5,374 bases of DNA, from contig CABURV010000096.1 in the NCBI GenBank assembly GCA_902494035.1, positions 1 to 5,374 on the forward strand, written 5' to 3'. Shown here piece by piece: positions 1 to 5,374 of the stretch. A model generated the notes under the pieces. That model had not been told where the DNA came from. It did no database searches and worked only from the letters and a program-made list of their open reading frames with translations. The position numbers and the translations under genes were made by a program. Source of the stretch: an uncultured Collinsella sp. Lineage in GTDB: Bacteria; Actinomycetota; Coriobacteriia; Coriobacteriales; Coriobacteriaceae. How positions within the stretch are numbered: position 1 is the stretch's first letter; every line of letters begins with the position of its first letter.

Positions 1-38
1 CCCCATATGCCAGCTGACAATTATCCTGGTCCAAATAA

Positions 39-67
39 TTCATTGGCAGTTAAGGGGTAGCTAAAAT
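39..67 (+). promoter_or_regulatory. Weak candidate promoter for the split-barrel gene
   Basis: TAAAAT at 62-67 matches the sigma-70 -10 consensus at five of six positions. With a 17-bp spacer the -35 position holds TTCATT (39-44), only three of six. TTGGCA (43-48) is a better -35 but would leave a 13-bp spacer, which is too short. The -10 candidate sits at the centre of the inverted repeat at 45-90, so a protein bound there would interfere with transcription. This is a consensus match only. Confidence 0.25.
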
Positions 68-90
68 AGCCCCGTCCCAAATTAACTGCC
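45..90. repeat. Perfect 9-bp inverted repeat flanking a short AT-rich core
   Basis: GGCAGTTAA at 45-53 is the exact reverse complement of TTAACTGCC at 82-90. Inside it, GGGG (54-57) can pair with CCCC (70-73), or alternatively GCTA (60-63) with TAGC (67-70), so the whole segment can fold as a nested hairpin. The octamer CCAAATTA occurs at 77-84 and again at 95-102, and a relative, CCAAATAATT, lies at 31-40. No T-run follows on either strand, so it is not a standard intrinsic terminator. It could be an operator for the downstream gene, or a dispersed REP-like palindromic element. The repeat is seen directly; its role is inferred. Confidence 0.7.
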
Positions 91-121
91 CATTCCAAAT
101 TAGCGAGCGTCAGGAGGACAC

Positions 122-532
122 ATGGACGGATTGAATACGGTGTTGGAGTATCTGACGTCGGTGCCGGCATGGTATTTGGCGACGAGCGTGGATGGGCAGC
201 CGCATGTGCGTCCGTTTTCGTTTGCGCAGATCCAGGACGGCAAGCTGTGGTTTGTAACGGCGCGCACCAAAGACGTGTGGCAAGAGCTGCTGCAAAATCA
301 ACGCTTTGAGGCCACGAGTTGGTGGCCGGGCCATGGCTGGCTCATCTTGCGCGGGCATGCGGGTCTGGATGACCGGGCCGCTCCCGATATGCGCGAGGCG
401 GGCTGGAAGCACCTGGAGCGCCTAGGCGAGCATTATGAGGGGCCCAACGACCCCACGCTCGTCTTCTTTAGCGTCGAGGAGCCGGAGGCCTTTATCTGCA
501 ACCATGACGAATGGGTGCCGGTCGAGCTCTAA
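122..532 (+). CDS. Pyridoxamine 5'-phosphate oxidase family (FMN-binding split barrel) protein
   Basis: A complete 136-residue protein. The start is supported by AGGAGG at 112-117, four bases upstream of the ATG. The N-terminal half reads like small split-barrel flavoproteins: a short helix, then strands around residues 17-22 (WYLATS), the DGQPHVRPF turn and strand (24-32), DGKLWFVT (39-46), a lysine-containing helix start (TKDVWQELL, 49-57), and a strand ending in ILRGHA (75-80). In this family these strands usually build a homodimeric barrel that binds FMN or a related cofactor such as F420 or heme. It is too short, and lacks the C-terminal signature, to be a true PdxH, so the substrate is unknown; a generic flavin reductase or NimA-like role is possible. 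There is no signal peptide or membrane segment, so it is probably cytoplasmic. A strong hairpin and 265 bp separate it from argC, so it is probably its own transcription unit and not an arginine gene. Family assignment is confident; function is not. Confidence 0.85.
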   Translation: MDGLNTVLEYLTSVPAWYLATSVDGQPHVRPFSFAQIQDGKLWFVTARTKDVWQELLQNQRFEATSWWPGHGWLILRGHAGLDDRAAPDMREAGWKHLERLGEHYEGPNDPTLVFFSVEEPEAFICNHDEWVPVEL

Positions 533-576
533 ACGAGTCTCTCAGCAAGCTTCGGCAATTCAAATTCTCGCATGTC

Positions 577-640
577 GCGGGCCCCACATTGCAACGTCAC
601 CGTAAGGCGCACTGGGCAATATGGGGCCCGCATTTATTTG
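577..640 (+). terminator. Long GC-rich hairpin with T-rich tail, probable terminator
   Basis: The arm at 577-592 pairs with 616-631 at 15 of 16 positions; the only mismatch is C587 against A621. The loop is 23 nt (593-615). Each arm contains GGGCCC. On the + strand the stem is followed by ATTTATTTG (632-640), T-rich but interrupted, while the opposite side has no T-run. This fits intrinsic termination of the 122-532 transcript 45 bases past its stop codon, insulating the arginine promoter. The large loop is less typical of terminators, so a repeated palindromic element doing the same job is an alternative. The pairing is seen directly; termination is inferred. Confidence 0.55.
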
Positions 641-675
641 TCAATTCCTTCGAGTGAATGTGTCGGGACTGTTTC

Positions 676-693
676 AATGCATGAATATACAAA
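676..693. promoter_or_regulatory. ARG box 1 (putative ArgR operator)
   Basis: The core TGCATGAATATACA (678-691) fits the ArgR half-site pattern TGAAT-N4-ATTCA at eight of ten informative positions and is itself partly palindromic. It lies in an AT-rich stretch about 105 bp before argC. ArgR (AhrC in Bacillus) is a hexamer that binds DNA when loaded with arginine and represses arginine biosynthesis genes. The partner site three bases downstream greatly strengthens the call. Confidence 0.7.
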
Positions 694-696
694 AGA

Positions 697-714
697 TTTG
701 CGTATATATGCATC
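697..714. promoter_or_regulatory. ARG box 2 (putative ArgR operator)
   Basis: The core TGCGTATATATGCA (699-712) matches TGAAT-N4-ATTCA at seven of ten positions and is palindromic at 12 of 14 positions. Its centre is exactly 21 bp from that of box 1, so the two 18-bp boxes are separated by 3 bp. This is the arrangement known for E. coli ArgR tandem operators, where one hexamer contacts both boxes. It would overlap the -35 region of the candidate promoter ending at 729, which suits repression by occlusion. Confidence 0.7.
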
Positions 715-720
715 TTTTGG

Positions 721-729
721 TGCTAAAGT
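721..729 (+). promoter_or_regulatory. Candidate extended -10 element of the arg promoter
   Basis: TG-C-TAAAGT has the extended TGn motif and four of six -10 consensus matches. The -35 position, inside ARG box 2, shows no good match, which is tolerable for an extended -10 promoter. Transcription would start near 736, leaving a leader of about 60 nt before argC. No better sigma-70 pair was found between 632 and 790, so this is only the best available candidate. Confidence 0.25.
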
Positions 730-752
730 TTCAACCCACTTCATAACGACGG

Positions 753-783
753 CTGCGGGATGCGCATTGGTGCATAACTGCAG
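753..783 (+). other. Possible small hairpin in the argC leader
   Basis: ATGCGC (760-765) pairs with GTGCAT (770-775), including one G-T wobble, around the loop ATTG. CTGC (753-756) can extend it by pairing with GCAG (780-783) across an interior loop. It ends just before the argC Shine-Dalgarno at 787-791, so it could modestly affect translation. The structure is short, and no alternative partner fold was seen that would make it a riboswitch or attenuator. Confidence 0.25.
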
Positions 784-797
784 ACAAGGAGTCTGAT

Positions 798-1868
798 ATG
801 TCTTTAAAGGTTGGAATCGTCGGTGCGGCTGGATATGCCGGCGCCGAGCTTATTCGCCTCGTCCTCGGTCATCCCGAGTTTGAACTTGCTGCCATTACGT
901 CCAACGCCGATGCCGGCCAGCCGTTGTCTGCGGTGTACCCGAGCTTCACCGGCGTAAGCGACCTTGTCTTCACGACGCATGACGCCCCCGAGCTCAAGAA
1001 CTGCGACGCGGTCTTTTTGGCCGTGCCGCACACGGCCGCCATGGCACAGGTGCCCGCCCTGCTTGCCGCGGGCGTCTCCTGCATTGACCTCTCGGCCGAC
1101 TATCGCCTGAGCGATCCGGCCACCTTTGAGGCCTGGTATGCCGCCGAGCACACGAGCCCCGAGCTGCTCAAGACCCGCGCTTTCGGCCTGCCCGAGCTGT
1201 TCTGCCAGGATTTGGAGACCGCTGCATCCGACCACGCCGATGGCAAGCCCGTACTGGTCGCCTGCGCCGGTTGCTATCCCACCGCAACGAGCCTTGCCGC
1301 CGCACCTGCCGTACGCGCCGGCTGGGTTGCCCAGAGCGGCCCCGTGATCGTTGACGCTATCAGCGGTGTAACGGGTGCCGGTAAGTCCTGCAACGCCCGT
1401 ACGCATTTTTGCAGCGCGGACGAAAACCTGGAGGCCTATGGCGTGGGCAAGCATCGTCACACGCCCGAAATCGAGCAGATACTCGGCCTGGCCGACCGCA
1501 TCGTCTTCACCCCGCACTTGGCACCGCTCAAGCGCGGCCTGCTTTCCACGGTGACGATGCCGCTCGCGCCGCAGGCTCTCGACGCGCTGGTTCTTGAGGA
1601 TGTCGTCGACCATTACAAGAAGTTTTACGCCGGTCGCACCTTTGTGCGCGTGCTCGATGCCGGCCAGCAGCCCAAGACGGCTTCGGTCGTCGGTACCAAT
1701 GCCGCCCAGATTGGCCTTGCGCTCAACAAGCGTGCAGGCGTGCTGGTGGCGACGGGCGCCATCGACAATCTGTGCAAGGGCGCTGCGGGCCAAGCGGTCC
1801 AGTGCGCCAATATCGTCTTTGGCTTTGACGAGCGACGAGGCTTGCCCACAGTGGCGTGCCCGGTGTAG
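798..1868 (+). CDS. argC: N-acetyl-gamma-glutamyl-phosphate reductase ArgC
   Basis: This 356-residue cytoplasmic enzyme catalyses the NADPH-dependent reduction of N-acetylglutamyl 5-phosphate to N-acetylglutamate 5-semialdehyde, the third step toward ornithine. The start follows AAGGAG (786-791) with a six-base spacer. The N-terminal Rossmann dinucleotide loop is G9-A-A-G12-Y-A-G15. The catalytic cysteine is C159 in AGCYPT, which forms the thioacyl intermediate, and the active-site histidine region is KHRHTPEI (218-225). ISGVTGAGKS (188-197) and NLCKGAAGQAVQ (324-335) are family signatures, and the length is normal. One small departure is that the usual N-P before GCYPT is C156-A157 here, adding a second cysteine three residues from the nucleophile. 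It is the first arginine gene after the paired ARG boxes, so it probably heads an ArgR-controlled operon with argJ, argB and argD. Confidence 0.97.
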   Translation: MSLKVGIVGAAGYAGAELIRLVLGHPEFELAAITSNADAGQPLSAVYPSFTGVSDLVFTTHDAPELKNCDAVFLAVPHTAAMAQVPALLAAGVSCIDLSADYRLSDPATFEAWYAAEHTSPELLKTRAFGLPELFCQDLETAASDHADGKPVLVACAGCYPTATSLAAAPAVRAGWVAQSGPVIVDAISGVTGAGKSCNARTHFCSADENLEAYGVGKHRHTPEIEQILGLADRIVFTPHLAPLKRGLLSTVTMPLAPQALDALVLEDVVDHYKKFYAGRTFVRVLDAGQQPKTASVVGTNAAQIGLALNKRAGVLVATGAIDNLCKGAAGQAVQCANIVFGFDERRGLPTVACPV

Positions 1869-1945
1869 CACATTCGATTGTTAACGATTTGGTAGTCGGG
1901 TATCGAGTTGGGCGCCACTTTTAAGCTGGTCTCGTGATTGTGACT

Positions 1946-1980
1946 GGTATGGCGCTCCGACCGATGCCCACTTTTTGTTT
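1946..1980 (+). terminator. Weak terminator-like hairpin between argC and argJ
   Basis: GGTATGG (1946-1952) can pair with CC-G-ATGCC (1961-1968), with one bulged G and one G-T wobble, around an eight-base loop. It is followed by TTTTTGTTT (1972-1980) just ahead of the argJ ribosome binding site. The T-run is convincing but the stem is imperfect. It could cause partial termination (polarity) or attenuation between argC and argJ. No clear promoter or ARG box was found in the gap to restart transcription. Confidence 0.3.
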
Positions 1981-1985
1981 GATAT

Positions 1986-1992
1986 AAAGGAG
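1986..1992 (+). promoter_or_regulatory. Ribosome binding site deciding the argJ start
   Basis: AAAGGAG ends two bases before the ATG at 1995 and eleven bases before the in-frame ATG at 2004. Two bases is too close for normal initiation and eleven is at the long end of the workable range, so 2004 is preferred. No alternative GTG or TTG in frame lies between them. Confidence 0.6.
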
Positions 1993-2003
1993 CCATGGGG
2001 ACG

Positions 2004-3272
2004 ATGAATAGAGAGCAGTTCGATATCAAGATTCGCGCCGTCGAGGGTGGCGTTACGGCGGCGGCTGGTTTTAAAGCTGCGGGCATCCACGCTGGGTTCC
2101 GCAAGAACCCCGAGCGTCTGGATTACGCGCTCGTCGTGCCCGATAAACCCTGTCCCGGTGCCGGCGTGTTTACCACCAATCGCTTTTGCGCGGCGCCCGT
2201 GCAAGTGAGCCGTGCCAACCTGGGCGGTGCCGACAAGGGTTACGGTATCATCGCCGGCGTTTCGGTCAACTCTGGCAATGCCAACGCCGCCACGGGTGAG
2301 ACCGGCCTTGCATGCGCGCGCGAGACGTGCAGCATCGCATCGCAGGTCATCGGCTGCGAGCCCCAGCAGATTCTGGTTGCCTCCACGGGCGTGATTGGCC
2401 AGATTCTGCCGATCGACACGTTTGAGACCGCCATTCCTGCTGCCTACGAGGCGCTCTCCGCTCACGGTGGCGCCGATGCCGCTCGCGCCATCATGACGAC
2501 CGACACGCACTCCAAGGAGTACGCCGTGACCTACGTCAGTGAGGCTGCGGGTCATGCGGGCAATGTCTATACGGTGGGCGGAATGTGCAAGGGCTCGGGC
2601 ATGATCATGCCCAACATGGCCACCATGATCGCAGTTATCACCACCGATGCCCCCGTCGAGCCTGCGGCACTTCATACCCTGCTGCTCTCGACCGTCAAGC
2701 AGACCTTTAACAAGGTAACGGTCGATTCCGACACTTCGACCAACGACACCTGCATCATGCTTGCCTCCGGCGCCGCTGCCGCAGAGGCCGAGCCTATCGT
2801 CGAGGGCTCCGATGCCTTTGACGAGTTGGCATTTGCCGTGCACGAGGTGTGCGAGAGCCTGGCGCGCAATATCGCCGCCGATGGTGAGGGCGCATCCAAG
2901 CTTGTTACGGTCAACGTTACCGGCGCCGCCAACGACGAGGAAGCCGATATCGCTGCCCGTGCCGTTGCCAACTCGCCGCTCGTCAAGACCTGCATCGCCG
3001 GCCACGATTGCAACTGGGGCCGCGTTGCCATGGCGCTCGGCAAGTGCGGCGTGAAGTTTAATCAGGAAGAAGTTTCCATCGACATGATGGACATGCCTGT
3101 CTGTCGCGGCGGTCTGACTGTTCCCTTTGACGAGGACGAGGCTCTACGACGTTTCGAGGCACCCGAGATCGTGATCTCGGCCGACCTGGGCGCAGGCGAC
3201 GCGGCAACGACCGTGTGGACCTGCGACCTCACGCATGAATACATCACCATCAACGGCGACTACCGTTCCTAG
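2004..3272 (+). CDS. argJ: Ornithine acetyltransferase / amino-acid acetyltransferase ArgJ
   Basis: ArgJ transfers the acetyl group from N-acetylornithine to glutamate, releasing ornithine and regenerating N-acetylglutamate. Bifunctional members can also use acetyl-CoA. The protein is 422 residues from the ATG at 2004, or 425 from the in-frame ATG at 1995, which sits too near the AAAGGAG. The hallmark is the self-cleavage site KGSGMIMPNMATM, where the precursor is normally cut between A206 and T207, making T207 the N-terminal nucleophile of the beta chain. Other family signatures are NSGNANAATG (89-98), STG at 127-129 (oxyanion-hole region), VDSDTSTND (240-248), DGEGASK around E295, GHDCNWGR (333-340) and the C-terminal YITINGDYRS. 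It is separated by 126 bp or more from argC and by 81 bp from argB. The sequence cannot settle whether it is mono- or bifunctional; no argA-type synthase is visible in the window. Confidence 0.97.
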   Translation: MNREQFDIKIRAVEGGVTAAAGFKAAGIHAGFRKNPERLDYALVVPDKPCPGAGVFTTNRFCAAPVQVSRANLGGADKGYGIIAGVSVNSGNANAATGETGLACARETCSIASQVIGCEPQQILVASTGVIGQILPIDTFETAIPAAYEALSAHGGADAARAIMTTDTHSKEYAVTYVSEAAGHAGNVYTVGGMCKGSGMIMPNMATMIAVITTDAPVEPAALHTLLLSTVKQTFNKVTVDSDTSTNDTCIMLASGAAAAEAEPIVEGSDAFDELAFAVHEVCESLARNIAADGEGASKLVTVNVTGAANDEEADIAARAVANSPLVKTCIAGHDCNWGRVAMALGKCGVKFNQEEVSIDMMDMPVCRGGLTVPFDEDEALRRFEAPEIVISADLGAGDAATTVWTCDLTHEYITINGDYRS

Positions 3273-3343
3273 ATTCCAGGCATGCTGCGCATCTTGCCGC
3301 GATTGCGGACGGCGGAGTACGGCGCGATAACGATACGAAAGAC

Positions 3344-3347
3344 GAGG
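3344..3347 (+). promoter_or_regulatory. Ribosome binding site deciding the argB start
   Basis: GAGG lies six bases before the ATG at 3354. The upstream in-frame ATG at 3282 has only CAGG one base away, which cannot serve as a normal Shine-Dalgarno. The 24 codons between the two ATGs include CGA twice, CGG, AGG and ATA twice, unlike the CGC, CGT and ATC preference of the genes here. That supports a non-coding leader and the 3354 start. Confidence 0.7.
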
Positions 3348-3353
3348 CAGATT

Positions 3354-4334
3354 ATGAAATTCGCACGCGATTGTCGTTCGAGCGAATCCAACGAAGCAAC
3401 CGCGCAGCTGCTGTTCGAAGCGCTGCCGTGGATTAAGAACCTGACCGGCAAGACGGTTGTTATCAAATATGGCGGAGCCGCCATGGTTGATGAGCAGCTG
3501 CGCCGCGACGTGATGAGCGACATCGTTTTGCTCAAGATCATCGGTATGCGCCCCGTCATCGTGCACGGCGGCGGCAAGGCTATCAACGAGGCGCTCAGCC
3601 ACTACGACATCCCTGTCGAGTTTAAGAACGGCCAGCGCGTGACTACGCCTGCCACCATGGACATCGTGCGCGAGGTACTGGGCGGCAAGGTCAATCAGGA
3701 GCTGGTCGCGGCGCTCAACCACCACGGCAACCTGGCCGTGGGCGTGTCCGGCAGCGACGCCGGCACCCTTATCGCCGAGCCGCTCGACCCCGAGCTCGGT
3801 TGCGTGGGCAAAGTGACGCACGTCAACACCGACTATATCGAGCGCTTACTCGATAGCGAGTACATCCCCGTCATCGCTACCGTCGCGGCGGGGGAGGACG
3901 GCGGTTTCTTCAACATCAACGCCGACACCGCCGCCGGTGCCGTCGCGGCAGCGCTCCACGCGCATAAGGCGATCTTTTTGACCGATGTCGATGGCCTGTA
4001 CAAGGACTTTAGCGACAAGGACTCGCTTATCTCCAACCTAACGCTCGACGAGGTTAACGAGATGCTCTACGGTGGCGAGGTCGATAAGGGCATGATTCCC
4101 AAGCTGCGTGCGGCCGTCGATGCGCTTGCCGGCGGCGTATTTCGTGCCCACATCATTAACGGTACCACGCCGCATTCGCTGCTCCTGGAGCTGCTGACCG
4201 ATGCCGGCGTCGGCACCGTGATCCATTCCACCGAGACGGCTTACGAGTTCGATACGCATCCGCATCCGCTTTCGACGTTTGCTGCGCGTCTGACCGAGAA
4301 CCTTGACGAGGTCGAGAAGCTTCAGACGGTCTAG
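3354..4334 (+). CDS. argB: Acetylglutamate kinase ArgB
   Basis: This 326-residue cytoplasmic amino-acid kinase phosphorylates N-acetylglutamate with ATP. The start at 3354 is chosen from the GAGG six bases upstream; an in-frame ATG at 3282 would add 24 residues but lacks a usable ribosome site. Motifs in order are KYGG (38-41, phosphate-binding lysine K38), HGGGK (71-75, glycine-rich substrate loop), NGQRVT (92-97), NINAD (187-191, acetylglutamate binding), FLTDVDGLY (208-216, nucleotide site) and GMIPKL (246-251, catalytic lysine K250). Residues 14-32 (EATAQLLFEALPWIKNLTG) form the extra N-terminal helix found in arginine-inhibited hexameric kinases such as those of Pseudomonas and Thermotoga, and GVGTVI (285-290) matches their C-terminal signature. 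E. coli ArgB lacks this helix. Feedback inhibition by arginine is therefore expected, as is usual where ArgJ recycles acetyl groups. The C-terminal 30 residues or so run a little beyond the typical family end. Confidence 0.96.
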   Translation: MKFARDCRSSESNEATAQLLFEALPWIKNLTGKTVVIKYGGAAMVDEQLRRDVMSDIVLLKIIGMRPVIVHGGGKAINEALSHYDIPVEFKNGQRVTTPATMDIVREVLGGKVNQELVAALNHHGNLAVGVSGSDAGTLIAEPLDPELGCVGKVTHVNTDYIERLLDSEYIPVIATVAAGEDGGFFNINADTAAGAVAAALHAHKAIFLTDVDGLYKDFSDKDSLISNLTLDEVNEMLYGGEVDKGMIPKLRAAVDALAGGVFRAHIINGTTPHSLLLELLTDAGVGTVIHSTETAYEFDTHPHPLSTFAARLTENLDEVEKLQTV

Positions 4335-4372
4335 CTGACCCGCAGCCGCCCCATTCCTGCACCCATAGCCCC

Positions 4373-4386
4373 GCGCCGTCTGGCGC
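4373..4386 (+). other. Short GC hairpin before the argD ribosome site
   Basis: GCGCC (4373-4377) pairs perfectly with GGCGC (4382-4386) around the loop GTCT. It lies in the 69-bp argB-argD gap, six bases before AAAGG. No T-run follows, so it is not a terminator. It might protect mRNA ends or tune argD translation, but a five-pair GC stem can arise by chance in DNA of this composition. Confidence 0.3.
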
Positions 4387-4403
4387 CCAACGAAAGGCAT
4401 CCC

Positions 4404-5374
4404 ATGTCACTTGCAGCTCAGCAATCGCTTGAATCCCATTACGTTATGCATACCTTTGGCCGCTCTCCGGTCGAGTTTGTCGAGGGTCACGGCATGAAGC
4501 TCACCGGCGACGATGGCCGTGAGTACCTCGACTTTCTTGCCGGCATCGGCGTGTGCAGCCTAGGTCATGGCGACCCGGCTGTGCTCTCGGCGCTCGAGGC
4601 ACAGACCAAAAAGCTCATGCATGTCTCCAATTACTTCTACATCGAGCAGCGCGGACAGGTCGCGGCACTGCTGTCCAAGCTTGCTAACGACGACGTAGAT
4701 GGTGCGCGCGTGCTTGCCGATGCCATTGTCGCCGGCGATGAGACCACGGCGGCTGCACTTGGTGCCCCGGCTGCGGATGAGCAGGTTTGGGGGACCTTCT
4801 TTGCCAACTCTGGCGCCGAGGCCAACGAGGGCTCAATGAAGCTCGCGCGCCTGTACGCCAAGCGTGCCGGTAATGGCGGCAACACCATCGTGTGCATGCG
4901 CGGCGGCTTCCACGGCCGTACGCTCGAGACCATTGCCGCCACCATGCAGGATTGGCTGCAGGACAGCTTCCGCCCGCTGCCGGGTGGCTTTGTGGCCTGC
5001 ACGCCCAACGATGTGGACGAGCTGCGTGCGATCTTTAAGCAGCTGGGGAGCGAGATTTGTGCCGTGATGCTCGAGCCGATCCAGGGCGAGAGTGGCGTGC
5101 ACCCCATGACCGAGGAGTTTATGGCGGCAGCGCGCGACCTGGCACACGAAGTGGGCGCCGTGCTTATCGCCGACGAGGTCCAGTGCGGCATCTTCCGCTC
5201 CGGCAAGCCGTTTGCGTTCCAGACCTATGGCGTGGAGCCCGACATTATGAGCCTTGCCAAGGGCATTGCCGATGGCGTGCCCATGGGTGCCGTCGTGGCA
5301 AAGAAGGAGATTGCCGACGTGTTTAAGCCGGGGGACCACGGCTCGACCTTTGGCGGTAGCTGCTTGGCCGTCGC
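4404..5374 (+). CDS. argD: Acetylornithine aminotransferase ArgD (3' end beyond the window)
   Basis: Open to the window edge with 323 full codons visible; the family is usually about 390-400 residues, so roughly the last fifth is missing by truncation of the window, not by mutation. GAAAGG (4392-4397) lies six bases before the ATG. This class-III PLP aminotransferase converts N-acetylglutamate 5-semialdehyde and glutamate to N-acetylornithine and 2-oxoglutarate. Visible landmarks are NSGAEANE (135-142, cofactor phosphate loop), FHGRT (169-173, aromatic stacking on PLP), EPIQGESG (224-231), ADEVQ (256-260, D257 to the pyridine nitrogen), K286 in SLAKG (Schiff-base lysine) and GSTFGG (313-318). 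Residues 94-131 are about 29 longer than the equivalent loop in E. coli ArgD and are rich in Ala, Asp and Glu. Related class-III enzymes (succinylornithine or ornithine aminotransferase) are possible by sequence, but placement after argB makes ArgD by far the best call. Confidence 0.95.
   Translation, partial: MSLAAQQSLESHYVMHTFGRSPVEFVEGHGMKLTGDDGREYLDFLAGIGVCSLGHGDPAVLSALEAQTKKLMHVSNYFYIEQRGQVAALLSKLANDDVDGARVLADAIVAGDETTAAALGAPAADEQVWGTFFANSGAEANEGSMKLARLYAKRAGNGGNTIVCMRGGFHGRTLETIAATMQDWLQDSFRPLPGGFVACTPNDVDELRAIFKQLGSEICAVMLEPIQGESGVHPMTEEFMAAARDLAHEVGAVLIADEVQCGIFRSGKPFAFQTYGVEPDIMSLAKGIADGVPMGAVVAKKEIADVFKPGDHGSTFGGSCLAV

Noticed and set aside
638..643. TTGTCA as a -35 element for the arg promoter
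   Set aside because: No acceptable -10 sequence lies 16-18 bp downstream, and the site falls in the T-rich tail of the hairpin.
761..774. Possible third ARG box (TGCGCATTGGTGCA)
   Set aside because: Only five of ten half-site positions match the ArgR pattern, and the site is not 21 bp from the others. It is better explained as a small leader hairpin.
572..796. 74-codon + strand reading frame ending just before argC
   Set aside because: It runs through the hairpin and both ARG boxes, has no ribosome binding site before its ATG, uses codons unlike the neighbouring genes, and shows no recognisable protein features.
804..1871. Long minus-strand reading frame of 355 codons opposite argC
   Set aside because: It mirrors argC almost end to end, a known effect of G/C third-position bias. 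The product is low-complexity, with no recognisable family, while the + strand has full ArgC motifs and a good ribosome site.
1881..3005. Minus-strand reading frame of 374 codons opposite argJ
   Set aside because: It is a shadow of argJ. The translation is Gly/Asp/Arg-rich without domain features, and the + strand carries every ArgJ signature.
4637..5206. Minus-strand reading frame of 189 codons within argD
   Set aside because: The Ser/Ala/Pro-rich product is typical of antisense frames in GC-rich genes, and the + strand encodes ArgD with its PLP-binding residues intact.

Overview
The window is a chromosomal segment from a GC-rich bacterium. Its gene order, codon preference (G or C at most third positions) and protein character suggest an actinobacterial lineage, most plausibly a Coriobacteriia such as Collinsella. 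This placement is an impression from the reading, not a database result. All five supported genes lie on the + strand.

Layout. Positions 1-121 hold a palindromic, relatively AT-rich stretch with a 9-bp perfect inverted repeat (45-53 / 82-90). A small FMN-type split-barrel protein of the pyridoxamine 5'-phosphate oxidase family follows (122-532). A strong hairpin with a T-rich tail (577-640) separates it from the arginine genes. Next comes an AT-rich control region with two ARG-box-like operators exactly 21 bp apart centre to centre (676-693 and 697-714). After it come argC (798-1868), argJ (2004-3272), argB (3354-4334) and argD (4404 to the window end, incomplete).

Function. ArgJ makes N-acetylglutamate from glutamate and/or recycles the acetyl group from N-acetylornithine. 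ArgB phosphorylates N-acetylglutamate, ArgC reduces the acyl phosphate to the semialdehyde, and ArgD transaminates it to N-acetylornithine, which returns to ArgJ to release ornithine. The four genes therefore encode the complete cyclic (acetyl-recycling) route from glutamate to ornithine. Two layers of arginine control are suggested. One is transcriptional, through ArgR at the paired operators. The other is allosteric, because ArgB carries the extra N-terminal helix and C-terminal signature typical of arginine-inhibited hexameric kinases. The genes for the remaining steps (carbamoyltransferase, argininosuccinate synthase and lyase) and for ArgR are not in the window.

I see no previously undescribed system. 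The points most worth a second look are the paired ARG boxes, the palindromic element at the left edge, the 55-nt hairpin, the 126-bp argC-argJ gap with a terminator-like structure, an acidic alanine-rich insertion of about 29 residues in ArgD, and the start-site choices for argJ and argB.
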